Below, in pieces: positions 54,241 through 63,762 of a stretch of DNA of 64,000 bases (within the stretch, counting starts at the first letter, position 1; the number at the start of each line of letters is the position of its first letter). Origin of the DNA: Streptomyces qinglanensis. Lineage in GTDB: Bacteria > Actinomycetota > Actinomycetes > Streptomycetales > Streptomycetaceae. The translations under genes and the position numbers were made by a program. Where the stretch lies: NCBI RefSeq assembly GCF_900111245.1, contig NZ_FOGO01000001.1, positions 744,001 to 808,000 of the forward strand, in the 5' to 3' direction. The notes under the pieces were generated by a model. That model had not been told where the DNA came from, ran no database searches, and was given only the letters and a program-made list of their open reading frames with translations.

Positions 54241-55506
54241 GTGACGGCGATGAACGGCGGTGGAATCCGCCGCTGGGGCTGGGGCAGTGGCCGCGCGGAA
54301 CAGCTCCGGGCCGACGCGCAGACCGCGAAGGACTCCGCCGCCGCCGCGTTCTACGAACTCGACACCGCCCAGCGCGAGCTGCGCATCTCCATAGAGACCA
54401 TCAGCGCCGTCGACAACTCGCCCGCCGGCCGCAAGGCCGCGGCGGACTTCGCCGAGCTCGGCAGGCGCATCGACAGCGTCAGCCACGACTACATCACCGC
54501 GGTCGACTCCCACGACCTCGACCGCGACGATCTGGACGGCGCCGCCGCCTCCCGCGCCCGCGCCGAGCTGGACCGGGCACGGGGCGAGCTGGAGCGGGCC
54601 AAGGGCGACCTGGACCGGTTCGCGCAGAGCCTCGGCCCGCTGCTGAGCAGCGCGGAGAACCAGCTCGCCCGCCTCGCACCCGCCGTCGAGCGGGCCCGGC
54701 AGTCGCTGCTGGGCGCCAGCAACGCACTGGATGCGGTGCGGGCCGAAGGGCTGCGCGCCGACGACCTCGCGGCGCGGCTGGCGGCTCTCTCACCCGAGCT
54801 GACCAAGCTCAACGAGGGCGCGGGCACCCACGGGGTGCAGGGGACCGTCCAGCGCGCGGACCAAGTCGTACGGGAGGCCGAGGCGATCCGCGCGCAGGCC
54901 GAGGGGCTGCCGCAGCAGGCGGCCGACATCGACAAGCGGATCGCCTCCCTGCGCACCCGCACCGAGGCGCTGCAGAACCGGGCCGGGCAGGTGGAGCCGG
55001 TCCTCAGCGAACTGCGGCGGCGGTTCAGTGCCGCCTGCTGGCAGGACCTGCAGCAGGTGCCGCAGCAGGCGGAGCGCTCGGCGCGGCAGGCGGGCGAGAA
55101 GCTGCGGGAGGCCCGCACGGCCCGCGAGGAGCAGCGCTGGCCGGACGCGACGGCGCTGCTGTCGACCGTACGGGCGCTGCTGAACACCACCGACGAGGCG
55201 GTGAAGGCCGCCGGGGACCGGCTGCAGCGGCTCAACGAGGTCTCCTTCGACCACAGCGGCGAGGTCGAACGCACCCGCTTCGCGATCCGCGACGCGCAGC
55301 GGCTCGCGATGGCCGGGCGCGCCACTCCTGATCCCCGGCATGCGCAGCCGCTGGACAACGCGGTGGAGCGGGTGGACCGAGCGGTCGCCTCGCTCACCGG
55401 CCGCCACCCGGACTACTGGCACCTGCTGACCGAGCTGGACGCGGTCAAGGAGACGGTGCAGCAGGTGGTCGACCAGATCCGCCAGGAACGCGCGTCGGGC
55501 CACTGA
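54241..55506 (+). CDS. coiled-coil protein at the head of the ter locus
   Basis: The 421-residue protein (GTG start after GGGGAGAGG) is almost entirely helical with long heptad stretches (RARAELDRARGELERAKGDLDRFAQ, DIDKRIASLRTRTEALQNRAGQVEP). There is no membrane helix or signal peptide. Long coiled-coil proteins are usual partners in streptomycete ter loci. It resembles a structural or scaffold protein rather than an enzyme. DUF4383 gene follows at 146 bp. Confidence 0.8.
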   Translation: MTAMNGGGIRRWGWGSGRAEQLRADAQTAKDSAAAAFYELDTAQRELRISIETISAVDNSPAGRKAAADFAELGRRIDSVSHDYITAVDSHDLDRDDLDGAAASRARAELDRARGELERAKGDLDRFAQSLGPLLSSAENQLARLAPAVERARQSLLGASNALDAVRAEGLRADDLAARLAALSPELTKLNEGAGTHGVQGTVQRADQVVREAEAIRAQAEGLPQQAADIDKRIASLRTRTEALQNRAGQVEPVLSELRRRFSAACWQDLQQVPQQAERSARQAGEKLREARTAREEQRWPDATALLSTVRALLNTTDEAVKAAGDRLQRLNEVSFDHSGEVERTRFAIRDAQRLAMAGRATPDPRHAQPLDNAVERVDRAVASLTGRHPDYWHLLTELDAVKETVQQVVDQIRQERASGH

Positions 55507-55652
55507 GGCAGTCGGCCCCGGTCCCCTGAGCTGCCGGGCCGGGCCAGGGGCGTCCGGGCCGTCACCGAGCGTCGCTGTTGAGGCGGGGCTGCTGCGGGCT
55601 GATGCTGGAGGGGACAGCCGAGCGCTCTCCAAGCCGTCCCGAGGGGGTCCCC

Positions 55653-56363
55653 GTGGCCGCGTCCCCGTCCCCCGCCCGCGCCGCCCACCATCGCCGGGTG
55701 CTGCCGCGCGGGCGGCGGGTCCTGGACGAGCACATGCCGGTGCACCACAAGCTGAGCCGGGTCTATCGCCTGGGCTCGGCTCTGGTCGGGGTCATCCTGA
55801 CGTTCTTCGGCGTCCTGGGCCTCACCGACAACATCGGGTTCTTCGACACCGGCGGCGACCAGGTGGGCGGCCTGAGCACGAACGGCGCACTCAGCGTGCT
55901 CTCCGTCGTCGTGGGCCTGCTGCTGTTCGCCGGGATGGTGCGCGGCGGGAACTTCGCCTCCAGCCTCAACATCACTTTCGGCGGGCTGTTCCTGCTCAGC
56001 GGATTCGTCAATCTGGCGCTGCTGGAGACGAGCTTCAACATGCTCGCCTTCGAGCTGCAGAACGTGCTGTTCAGCTTTGTCGTCGGGCTGCTGCTGCTCG
56101 TCTTCGGGATGTACGGGCGCGTGGGCAGCGCCTTGCCGCACGACAATCCGTACTGGCAGCAGCGCCACGTGGACGAGGTCGCCCGTGCCCGGCGGGAGCA
56201 CGACCGGAACGAGCAGCGGACCCGGGCCCGGTTGCGGGGCGAGGAGCTGCGGCGCCGGGCCTCGCTCTTCGGCAGCGGGGAGGACGGCGGAGCCGCCGAC
56301 GACGGGGACGAGGGGGACGGGCTGGACGCGGACGGCGACGGCGGACAGCAGGGCGACCGGTGA
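55653..56363 (+). CDS. DUF4383 membrane protein
   Basis: From GTG 55653 (GAGGGGG 5 bases away) the product has 236 residues with four helices: LGSALVGVILTFFGVLGLTDN, ALSVLSVVVGLLLFAGMV, NITFGGLFLLSGFVNLALLE and NVLFSFVVGLLLLVFGMYG. MPVHHKLSRVYRLGSA..., GFFDTGGD and the FGMYGRVG end are typical of DUF4383. The C-terminal tail is charged (RREHDRNEQRTRARLRGEELRRR then acidic). Function unknown; it is next to the ter genes and may be part of the stress response. Confidence 0.85.
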   Translation: MAASPSPARAAHHRRVLPRGRRVLDEHMPVHHKLSRVYRLGSALVGVILTFFGVLGLTDNIGFFDTGGDQVGGLSTNGALSVLSVVVGLLLFAGMVRGGNFASSLNITFGGLFLLSGFVNLALLETSFNMLAFELQNVLFSFVVGLLLLVFGMYGRVGSALPHDNPYWQQRHVDEVARARREHDRNEQRTRARLRGEELRRRASLFGSGEDGGAADDGDEGDGLDADGDGGQQGDR

Positions 56364-56373
56364 CCGGCGCGGG

Positions 56374-57429
56374 TCACGCCTCCGGCACCGCCGCGGGCGC
56401 CCCGATCGGCTCCGTCCCGGTCGGCCCTGTTGGCCCTGTTGGCCCTGTCGACCCTGTCGTGACCGGCCCTGTCGTGACCGGCCCTGTCGCGGTCGGCTCG
56501 GCCAGCGCGGAGCCCATCCCGCGCAGTACCGCCTCCCCGGCCAGGACGCCGCGGTCGGACAGCACTCGCAGGTGAGGCAGCCGCAGACCGCTGTCGGCGA
56601 GTTCGCCGTGCGCGGGGCGCCATGCCGTGTCGGCGAAGCGCAGCAGGTCGGCGTCGAGCAGGGAGTCGCCCGCCGCGAAGACCCGCGCCGCACCGGAGCG
56701 GCGGGCCGCCTCGGCGACGGCGGCACTCTTGGTGAGCGGGTCGGGTACGGCGTAGATCTTGCGCCCCTGCAGGGAGACGCTCCAGCCCTGCGGGCCCGCC
56801 CAGTCGGCGAGCTCCTGGACCCAGGAGCCGGGCAGGAGCGCCCGGTCGACCACCAGATAGGCGAACAGTCCGTCCGCGACGCGCTCCTTGAGCAGCCACT
56901 CGGGGCGGGCCTGCCGCAGCATGTGGGAGCGGACCAGGTCGAGCGGGGCGCACGCGGTCAGCCGCTCGCGTACCCGCTCCCGCCACGCGGGATCGCTCAC
57001 CCCGTCGACCAGCAGATGCCCGCCGTTGGCGCAGACCGCGTAGCGGGGCGGCGGACCGGGCAGCCGCACGCGGCGGTACTGCTCGGGGGTCCGGGTGGTG
57101 GCGGGCACGAAGACGGTGCGCCCGGCGAGCTCGGTCAGCAGCCGGGCGGCGTCCTCCGTCATGAAGGACAGCGGACGGCTCTCGTACGTCTCGACGCACA
57201 GCAGCCGGGGCGCTCGGGCGTCGGGCATGGTCAGTTCCAGCGCCGCGGCGGAGTAGATGAGCGTGCGGTCCAGATCGCTGGCGACCAGGGTGCTTCCCGC
57301 GCCCGGGGCCGATTCCCCGCCCAGGCCCGAGTCCGAGCCGGTGCCGGTGCCGATGCCCATGTGCGGGCCCGCGTCCACGCCCGTACCCGCGTCCGTGCCG
57401 GTACCCGGGGCCGGTCTCGCCGCCGTCAT
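56374..57429 (-). CDS. HAD-family phosphatase of the ter nucleotide-like module
   Basis: The 351-residue protein has a low-complexity lead (about 50 residues), then HAD motif I STLVASDLDRTLIYS, the cap region VCANGGHLLVDG, motif III PDPLTKSAAVAEAARR and motif IV RVFAAGDSLLDADLL, of the Cof/SPP type. In Ter systems a HAD phosphatase is linked to the PRTase and CitE-like genes in a pathway proposed to make a nucleoside-like metabolite. Its ATG overlaps the stop of the PRTase gene as ATGA. The C-terminal 40 residues are Thr-Gly-Pro repeats (VTTGPVTTG), absent from the family. Confidence 0.88.
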   Translation of the reverse strand: MTAARPAPGTGTDAGTGVDAGPHMGIGTGTGSDSGLGGESAPGAGSTLVASDLDRTLIYSAAALELTMPDARAPRLLCVETYESRPLSFMTEDAARLLTELAGRTVFVPATTRTPEQYRRVRLPGPPPRYAVCANGGHLLVDGVSDPAWRERVRERLTACAPLDLVRSHMLRQARPEWLLKERVADGLFAYLVVDRALLPGSWVQELADWAGPQGWSVSLQGRKIYAVPDPLTKSAAVAEAARRSGAARVFAAGDSLLDADLLRFADTAWRPAHGELADSGLRLPHLRVLSDRGVLAGEAVLRGMGSALAEPTATGPVTTGPVTTGSTGPTGPTGPTGTEPIGAPAAVPEA

Positions 57430-60002
57430 CGTGCGGCCTTTCCGTCGGCGCCGGTGGCACCGCGCGTGTAGCGGGGGTGGACGATGCCGACGCAGCGGTA
57501 GGGCAGCTCGTCGACCTCCTCGACGGGTACGCCGCGCTGGGCGGCCAGCAGCCGTACATGGTCGAGGTCGGTGCCCGCGTCGCGCCGCGCCAGGATGCGC
57601 CACGGGACGCGGCGCAGCAGGACCCGGGTGGTCTCACCGACGCCCGGTTTGATCAGGTTCACGTCCCCGATGCCGTACGCCTCGCTGATCTCCTCCACGG
57701 CCCGCCAGCCCGCCCAGGTCGGTGTGCGGTCCGCGGAGGCCGCCGCCGCGGCGTCCCGGGCAGCGTCCGCCCGGACCGCGGGGAAGCGGGCCGAGACCGT
57801 GTCCACGAAGTGCCCCGACAGGTCGCTCCCGGACAGCTCGCGGTAGAACTTCGCGCCGTGGAAGTCGTGCGGGCCCACCAGGTCGGCGCGCAGCACGGTA
57901 CGGGAGATCAGTCCGGAGACCGTCGAGTTGAGGCAGGCGGAGGGGATGAGGAAGTCCTCCCGGGTGCCGAACGTGCGCACGCAGGATCCGGGGTCGGCCA
58001 GCACCGCCGGCTCCGGGTCGAACCGGGGATGCGCGGCGAGTGCCTGGAACAGCTCGTGGGTGATGGCGCCCTTGCCGGTCCAGCCGTCGACGAAGACGAC
58101 GTCCGCCGGGTCGTGGTGAGCGGCCAGGTAGGCGAGCGCGTTGCTGTCGATGCCGCGGCCGCGGACGATCGAGACAGCGTAGTGCGGCAGGTCCAGACCG
58201 TGCGCGTAGCGCGCCCAGCGGCGCATCAGCACCCCGACGGGCGTACCGGCCCGGGCCAGCGAGACCAGTACGGGGCGCGGCCCGCGCTCGGCGAGCACCG
58301 TCTCGGTGACGGTGCCGACCGCGCGGGCCAGCCGCTCGGCCGCGGACTCCAGCGCGTCGTGGAAGAGCCGCTGGTACTCCGCGGACGGCTGGTACTCCAC
58401 GGGCAGCGACTCCGCGTAGTGCGCGCCGCCCGCCTGGATGGCCTCCTCGCGCTCCTCCGTGGGCGCCTCCAGTTCGACGTCGGACAGATCGCGCAGCAGC
58501 CACGCCACCTCGTCCTGCGCGTACGAGGAGAAAGCCGGGCCGTGCAGCGGCGCGGGGAGACGCGGAGCGGTGCCGTCCGGGACGTAGGAGGGGACGACGG
58601 CCAGCGCCACCTCGGGGACGCATCCGGCGAGCTGGTCCAGCAGCCCTCCGGGGGCGTGCAGCGCGGGGGTGTCGCCCACGCTGTCCACGACCGCGACGAC
58701 GGCGTCGAAGCCCTGGCCGGCGATGTTGTAGGCGTAGCGCTCGACCGGGCCGTCCGGTCCGGGACCGTGCGGGCCGGCCGCGCCGCCCGGTCCGTCGTGG
58801 TACGGCAGGTCGTGCGCGGGGAAGCACAGCGCGGTGCGTATCGCATACCCCGGGTCGTCGACGGCCAGGACGGGCGAGCGAGTCGTGGTGGAGAAGCGGA
58901 CCTCCGCCCGCCCCTCGGTGCGCCGCTCCAGCTCGCCCGCGAGCATGAGCGGCGCGTACATCAGCTCCTCGTTGCCGAGGACGAGGACACGGGGCGGCGC
59001 GCCGCCCGCGCGGGTCCCCGGGGCGCCGTCCGCGGGCGGCGCCGGGAGGCAGTCCAGCGCCGAGAGCACCCGCTCGGCCATGCCCGGCAGCGCGGCCTCC
59101 AGGCGGAGCTGCTCGCGCGGCCCGAAGCCGTGCCGCGCACCGTCCGGAAGCCCCTGCGGCCAGTCCGCTTCCACCCGGCGCACGGTGCCCCGCGCCTCCG
59201 GTGGCGGCGCGGGGTGTGGTGCGTCGCGGTGCGCCGCGACCAGCTCCCGGCCGCGCTCCAGCACGTCGTCGGGGAGCCCTACCCGGCCCGCGGCCAGTGC
59301 CACCACGTCGATGCGGGCACCCAGCTCGGCGGCGAACTTCTCCAGCGACGCCACGTCCGCGCCGCCGCGCGTGTCGACCAGTGCGGCCACGACATACCGG
59401 TCGCGGGGGTGGGCGGCGTGCAGCGCCGCGACGGTGTTGCGCACCGTCCGGCCGGTGGAGAGCTCGTCGTCGACCAGCACCAGCGGCGCGCCGGTGCGCA
59501 GCGCGTCCGGGTCCTCGGGCAGCAGCAGGTGCGAGGTGGCGTGGCTGTGCTCCTCCTCGAAACCGCCGTACCGGGGCACTTCCGGCACCGGGCGCCGTGT
59601 GGAGTGCAAGGCGCTCGCACGGCTGCCCATGCCGTGCGCGACGGTGAGGCCGAGTCCGGTCGCGGTCTCCGCGAAACCGAGCACCACGGAGCGGGCGGCC
59701 TCCGCTGCGCCGAGCCGCTCACGCACCCGCTCCCCCAGGCGGCGGCCCGCGTCCAGGACCGCCGAGGGGCGCTGCGGAACATGCTTGCCCAGGACGGTGG
59801 AGACCAGCAGATGGGCGCGCTTGGGGTTGCGCCGCAGCGCGAGACCCAGGAGCCCGCGCAGCTCCTCGTCCTCCAGCCGCACCCCGAGCCGTTCGGCCAC
59901 CCAGGTGCCCGTCCACACCTGCGGGTCCGTCCCCGCCCCGGTGTGCGGACCGGCCCCGGACCCCGTCGCGGCCGCACCGGCCTCCCGTACGCTCGCGTTC
60001 AC
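57426..60002 (-). CDS. PRTase-StiP-PELOTA triple-domain protein of the ter locus
   Basis: The 858-residue protein from GTG 60002 joins three parts. Residues about 35-260 are a phosphoribosyltransferase with the PRPP loop LVLVDDELSTGRTVRNT. Residues about 320-720 correspond to the StiP-type domain (RVLVLGNEELMYAPLMLAGELE, VVDSVGDTP, SLARAGTPVGVLMRRWAR, IVRGRGIDSNALAYLAAHH, FVDGWTGKGAITHEL). The last about 100 residues are a PELOTA-like RNA-binding domain (TRVLLRRVPWRILAR, VEEVDELPYRCVGIVHPRYTRG). In proposals for Ter systems these domains act in synthesis of a nucleoside-like molecule and RNA binding; separate genes are more usual. GTGA overlaps with the CitE-like gene upstream and ATGA with the HAD gene downstream. 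Confidence 0.85.
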   Translation of the reverse strand: MNASVREAGAAATGSGAGPHTGAGTDPQVWTGTWVAERLGVRLEDEELRGLLGLALRRNPKRAHLLVSTVLGKHVPQRPSAVLDAGRRLGERVRERLGAAEAARSVVLGFAETATGLGLTVAHGMGSRASALHSTRRPVPEVPRYGGFEEEHSHATSHLLLPEDPDALRTGAPLVLVDDELSTGRTVRNTVAALHAAHPRDRYVVAALVDTRGGADVASLEKFAAELGARIDVVALAAGRVGLPDDVLERGRELVAAHRDAPHPAPPPEARGTVRRVEADWPQGLPDGARHGFGPREQLRLEAALPGMAERVLSALDCLPAPPADGAPGTRAGGAPPRVLVLGNEELMYAPLMLAGELERRTEGRAEVRFSTTTRSPVLAVDDPGYAIRTALCFPAHDLPYHDGPGGAAGPHGPGPDGPVERYAYNIAGQGFDAVVAVVDSVGDTPALHAPGGLLDQLAGCVPEVALAVVPSYVPDGTAPRLPAPLHGPAFSSYAQDEVAWLLRDLSDVELEAPTEEREEAIQAGGAHYAESLPVEYQPSAEYQRLFHDALESAAERLARAVGTVTETVLAERGPRPVLVSLARAGTPVGVLMRRWARYAHGLDLPHYAVSIVRGRGIDSNALAYLAAHHDPADVVFVDGWTGKGAITHELFQALAAHPRFDPEPAVLADPGSCVRTFGTREDFLIPSACLNSTVSGLISRTVLRADLVGPHDFHGAKFYRELSGSDLSGHFVDTVSARFPAVRADAARDAAAAASADRTPTWAGWRAVEEISEAYGIGDVNLIKPGVGETTRVLLRRVPWRILARRDAGTDLDHVRLLAAQRGVPVEEVDELPYRCVGIVHPRYTRGATGADGKAAR

Positions 60003-61165
60003 TTGACTCCCGCCGCCAGCAGTTCCACGAAACTCACGCCCTCGCGCGCCACCCCGAAGACCTCGCCGCGCAGCAGTGTGCGCTCGGCCCAGGCCCGGTG
60101 CGGCTTCACCTCGTTCATCTTGTTCGTATACGCGGAGCGGACCACTCCGCCACCGCCGCGCTCGGGGCGCAGCACATCCGTCGCATCGCAGAACTCCTCG
60201 TGGCTGACGACCGACAGTGCATGCACGGGAGCCACGTGCGAGGGGTGGATGCAGGTCTTGCCCAGCAGGCCGTTGGCCCGGTCCAGCTCGATCTCGCGCA
60301 GCAGGCCGTCCAGATCGTGCTCGATCAGCGCGGCGCGCACGTCCTCGGCGCGGCCGCTCAGGAAGGGGCTCCGCCGCAACTGCGGCTTGAACATCCTCTC
60401 GTGCTGCCGGAAATATTCCCATACGGGTCCGGTCACCGTGAACCCGGTGCCGTCGGCCCTGCCCAGCACGTTCACCACGTCCGCGATGACCGACGCGACG
60501 ATCTGCACGTCGTAGGCGGTCATCTCCGGGGTGCGGCGCAGCCCGTAGGCGGCGCAGAAGTCGGTGACCCCCAGCCGCAGCGCGAGGACCCGCTCGCGGT
60601 ACTTCTCCAGGGTGCGGGCGATCCCGGCGAGCGCCTCGGTGCGGGTCTCCCGGTGCAGCAGCTCGGGCGACTCCAGGACGGGCATCGCGAACAGCCGTCG
60701 CCCGCACGCCGCCTCCGCCTCGGTGAGCGCCTCCAGGAACGGCACCGAGCGGTCCCCGGTGAACTTGGGCAGCACGAATCCCGACAGCAGCCCCGCGGCC
60801 GGGCCCAGCCTGCGCACCAGGCCGGTGATCTGCCCGGACTCCCGCACCCGGACGAACAGCAGCGGCAGCTCGTCGGCCGGAGCCCGGTCCGCCAGCTCCC
60901 GGAGCCGGCGGACGAGGTTGTCCTCGGCCAGCGGCACCTCGGCGTCGGCGATCGAGTCCTCCAGGCAGAGCACCATCGAGACCACGCCGCGCGCGGCCTG
61001 CTTGAGCACGTCGTCGGCGAGCGCGGGTCTGGTGGCAGGGCTGTAGAGAGTGGCACCGAGGGCGATCGCGAGGGTGCCCGCGTCCGCTTCGGAAGTGAAC
61101 TCGGCCGGCTCACGGTGGAAGAGCGCGCTTCGGCGCTCAGGCGTCAGATGCCTGAAATGCCGCAT
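59999..61165 (-). CDS. HpcH/HpaI aldolase/CitE-like lyase of the ter locus
   Basis: The 388-residue protein from ATG 61165 is a TIM-barrel CitE-like lyase: LAIALGATLYSPATRP, MVLCLEDSIADAEVPLAE (the Glu/Asp metal-ligand pair), SGFVLPKFTGDRS, RLFAMPVLESPELLH and LGKTCIHPSHVAPVH. The family splits or joins 2-oxo or acyl-CoA units; in Ter systems it is placed in the nucleoside-like metabolite pathway. It is the first gene of the minus-strand trio CitE-PRTase-HAD, all overlapping by 4 bp, and divergent from a TerD gene 270 bp away. Confidence 0.88.
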   Translation of the reverse strand: MRHFRHLTPERRSALFHREPAEFTSEADAGTLAIALGATLYSPATRPALADDVLKQAARGVVSMVLCLEDSIADAEVPLAEDNLVRRLRELADRAPADELPLLFVRVRESGQITGLVRRLGPAAGLLSGFVLPKFTGDRSVPFLEALTEAEAACGRRLFAMPVLESPELLHRETRTEALAGIARTLEKYRERVLALRLGVTDFCAAYGLRRTPEMTAYDVQIVASVIADVVNVLGRADGTGFTVTGPVWEYFRQHERMFKPQLRRSPFLSGRAEDVRAALIEHDLDGLLREIELDRANGLLGKTCIHPSHVAPVHALSVVSHEEFCDATDVLRPERGGGGVVRSAYTNKMNEVKPHRAWAERTLLRGEVFGVAREGVSFVELLAAGVK

Positions 61166-61435
61166 GGATATCCCCGTCCCGCCGTCCCGGCGCCCGTGCG
61201 CGTCGCTCCGGCGTACCTGTGGCGTCACGCGGTGGCGGTGGTCCTGCCGGGGCCGCCGTGGTGCCGCGTCGCTGCTCATCGTACGTTCGAGCGTCGGTCA
61301 GGAGTTCCCCTGCCTCGGCAGCGGCCGTGCGCGGCCCCTCTCCGGAGCCGCCGGGCGCCCCCGCGACCACACCCCGTCGCCGCCGCGGCACATCCCGCGT
61401 TGTCGAGGGGGTCCGTCCGGGGGCAGGATGAAGAC

Positions 61436-62638
61436 ATGACGCACGCGATGACGAAGGGGTCGAACATCCTGCTGGAGTCCAGGACGGTACGCGCCGTGCT
61501 CTGCTGGGCCCCCGGCGCCGGAGTACCGGATGTCGATGCCTCGGCTCTGCTGCTCGGCCCGGACGGCAAGGTCCGCTCCGACGACGACTTCATCTTCTAC
61601 AACCAGCCGCGCCACCCCTCGGGGCTGGTGCGGCACCTGGCCAAGAAGCGTGAGCCCGAGGGGCTGCGCGACACCGTCGAGGCCGACCTGGGTGCGCTGG
61701 ACGCCTCCGTGGACCGCGTGCTGCTGGCCGCCTCCGCGGACGGCGGCAGCTTCGCCGCCGTCCGGGAACTGCGGCTGCTGCTGCACGACGCCGGCAACCC
61801 GGACGGCGGAACCGAGCCCGGGCGCGGCGGAGCGCTCCTCGCCCGCTTCGACATCGAACCGGAGACCGGCGGCGAGACGGCCATGGTCTGCGGCGAGCTC
61901 TACCGGCGCGGTGAGAGCTGGAAGTTCCGCGCGCTGGGGCAGGGCTACGACACCGGGCTCGTCGGCCTCGCCACCGAGTTCGGCATCACTGTCGACGAGA
62001 GCGAGGCGGCCCAGGCCGGACCCGGGCAGCGCACCGACCCGGGACAGACGCACTCCCCCGAGCACGATCCGGACGCGACCGTGGCCCACACGCCCCGGCC
62101 CGACACGCTCGGCTCCGAGGACTTCCGGCTGAGCTCGCCCGCCGGGACGGTGCCCCAGCCGCCGCCCGAACCGGGCTTCCCGGAGCCGGACCCGGTGCCA
62201 CCCGAGCCGCGCCCGGAACCCGGACCGCCGCCGGAGCCCGGCCCCGAGCCGGTGCCGCCGGGTCCGCCCGGTCCGCCACCGGGGCCCACCCCCGGTCCCG
62301 GCCCCGCGCCCGGACCGGACCCCGCGCCGCCGCCGCAGCCGCCCGCACCGGAGCCCCCGGAGCCGCAGCCGGATCCGGCCGGGGTGGCGGCCTCGGCCGT
62401 CACGGCGCAGGTGCCGCCGCCCGGCGCGCCGCCGTTCGGACCCCAGGGGGTACCGGGCGTCCCGGCCCCGCCGGAGCAGCCGCCGGGCTACGGCTTCCCA
62501 CAGCCGCCGCACCACCCGCCCCAGCAGCCGCCCGCCACTCAGCCGGCCTACGGCTACCCGCAGCCCACCTACGGTTACCCACAGCCGGACCCCGCGTTCG
62601 CACTGCCGCCCCAGGGCCCGCAGTTCCTGAACCGCTGA
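61436..62638 (+). CDS. TerD-family protein with proline-rich tail
   Basis: The 400-residue protein has an N-terminal TerD domain (about residues 1-185): MTHAMTKGSNILLESRTVRAVLCW, DVDASALLLGPDGKVRSDDDF, FYNQPRHPSG, ADGGSFAAV and ELYRRGESWKFRALGQGYDTGL. The acidic DDDF and D-x-D residues bind Ca2+ in TerD. The C-terminal half (about 190-400) is Pro/Glu/Gly, with YGYPQPTYGYPQP near the end, and probably disordered. TerD proteins act in Ca2+-dependent stress responses and tellurite tolerance. Divergent from the CitE-PRTase-HAD trio. A terminator follows. Confidence 0.92.
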   Translation: MTHAMTKGSNILLESRTVRAVLCWAPGAGVPDVDASALLLGPDGKVRSDDDFIFYNQPRHPSGLVRHLAKKREPEGLRDTVEADLGALDASVDRVLLAASADGGSFAAVRELRLLLHDAGNPDGGTEPGRGGALLARFDIEPETGGETAMVCGELYRRGESWKFRALGQGYDTGLVGLATEFGITVDESEAAQAGPGQRTDPGQTHSPEHDPDATVAHTPRPDTLGSEDFRLSSPAGTVPQPPPEPGFPEPDPVPPEPRPEPGPPPEPGPEPVPPGPPGPPPGPTPGPGPAPGPDPAPPPQPPAPEPPEPQPDPAGVAASAVTAQVPPPGAPPFGPQGVPGVPAPPEQPPGYGFPQPPHHPPQQPPATQPAYGYPQPTYGYPQPDPAFALPPQGPQFLNR

Positions 62639-62650
62639 GCGCGGCACGAC

Positions 62651-62684
62651 GAGGCCCCGGCCGGTCCGTACCGGCCGGGGCCTC
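62651..62684. terminator. strong terminator after TerD
   Basis: GAGGCCCCGGCCGGT (62651-62665), 4-nt loop, and its perfect complement (62670-62684), followed by TTGCC. It works for either convergent gene. Confidence 0.88.
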
Positions 62685-62869
62685 TTGCCTCGCCGCCTCC
62701 GTTCCGCACCCACGTCACGAAGGTGCCGCGGCGTGGGGCGCGGCGTCGGAGGCGGCGTCGCGGCGTCTGGGGCGCGGCGTGGCGTCTGGGGCGCGGCGTG
62801 GCCGCGTCAGGGCGTCGCAGCGGAGGTCCGGCGGGGGAGGCAGCGGGCGGCCGGGGCCGGTCGCCGGGC
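62685..62869. other. GC-rich repeat spacer
   Basis: Tandem GGCGTCTGGGGCGCGGCGT and related units near 62740-62810, with no gene. Between the convergent TerD genes. Confidence 0.55.
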
Positions 62870-63631
62870 TCAGACCTTCTGCGTCTTGTAGCCCCGCCCC
62901 CACTGCAGGCCCCAGCCGTAGAGCCGGTCCAGTTCCGCCTGGAAGCCGTAGACGTAGCGCACTTCGCGGCGCACCTTCAGCTCGCCCTTGATGTTCTCCA
63001 TCAGCAGCACGGCACACGAGCGGGCCTGCGGAGCGCGCTCGTCCAGGCCCACCTCCACATGCGGTCCGTTGCTGGGGATGAGTGTGACGACCGCGTGTGT
63101 CCGGTCGAAGGCCGGGGTGCCGTCGTAGATGTAGACGAAGAAGAGCAGCCGCTTCAACTCGTCCCGGTGGTCGAGGTTGACATAGAGCGTCTCCCCGGAA
63201 GGCGAACCGAACCGGTCGTCGCCGGTGAGCTTGATGTAGGGGGGCGCGTTCCAGTCCCCCAGGAAGTTGCCGAGCGGCTGGACGACGCCCTTGGTGCCGT
63301 CCGTCAGCTCGTACATGCAGGCCAGGTCCAGGTCCACGTTGACGACGCCCTGGGTGTGGGCCTGCACCACGGTCGGTTTGAACGCCCTGAGCGGGTGCCG
63401 GAGCGAACCGCCGGTCCGCCTGCCGACCCCCTCCACGTCCGAACTGCGCATCCGCCAGGAGAGGTTGACCTGCAGACTGCCGGTGTCGGCGCCCTGTTTG
63501 GTCAGCGACAGCTCCGCGTGCCGCTTGGTCAGCTCCATCGCATACGTCGAAGGACCGCCGACCGTGTCGAACTTGGGTCCACGCCGGGACATGCCCACAC
63601 CCCGCCGCCAGTTCTCCCACAGGGAGACCAT
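62870..63631 (-). CDS. TerA-like tellurium resistance protein (TerD family)
   Basis: The 253-residue protein from ATG 63631 (GTGGGGG upstream) begins MVSLWENWRRGVGMSRRGPKF; later parts are ELTKRHAELSLTKQG, VNLSWRMRSSDVEG, VNVDLDLACMYELTDGTKGVV, GDDRFGSPSGETLYVN, FVYIYDGTPAFDRTHAVVTL, MENIKGELKVRREVRYVYGF and LYGWGLQWGRGYK. These fit the TerA-type members of the streptomycete ter locus. The acidic DLDLACMYEL and GDDRF segments are the Ca2+ sites. On the minus strand after the DUF475 gene, 130 bp away. Confidence 0.9.
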   Translation of the reverse strand: MVSLWENWRRGVGMSRRGPKFDTVGGPSTYAMELTKRHAELSLTKQGADTGSLQVNLSWRMRSSDVEGVGRRTGGSLRHPLRAFKPTVVQAHTQGVVNVDLDLACMYELTDGTKGVVQPLGNFLGDWNAPPYIKLTGDDRFGSPSGETLYVNLDHRDELKRLLFFVYIYDGTPAFDRTHAVVTLIPSNGPHVEVGLDERAPQARSCAVLLMENIKGELKVRREVRYVYGFQAELDRLYGWGLQWGRGYKTQKV

Positions 63632-63762
63632 CCCGCACCCCCACTCGCGCTCGAGCCCCGACTCACCGCAACGGGGCGGCTCCGGGACGGCCGCGCGGAC
63701 CCCTTCGGTCCGCACCGTCACGGAAGCCGCCCCGCTGGGAGCGTTCCTCAATCAGCAGCCGG

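Noticed and set aside
60707..61279. Upstream extension of the CitE-like and PRTase frames
   Set aside because: Family similarity starts at 61165 (MRHF) and at 60002; the extensions are not conserved-looking.
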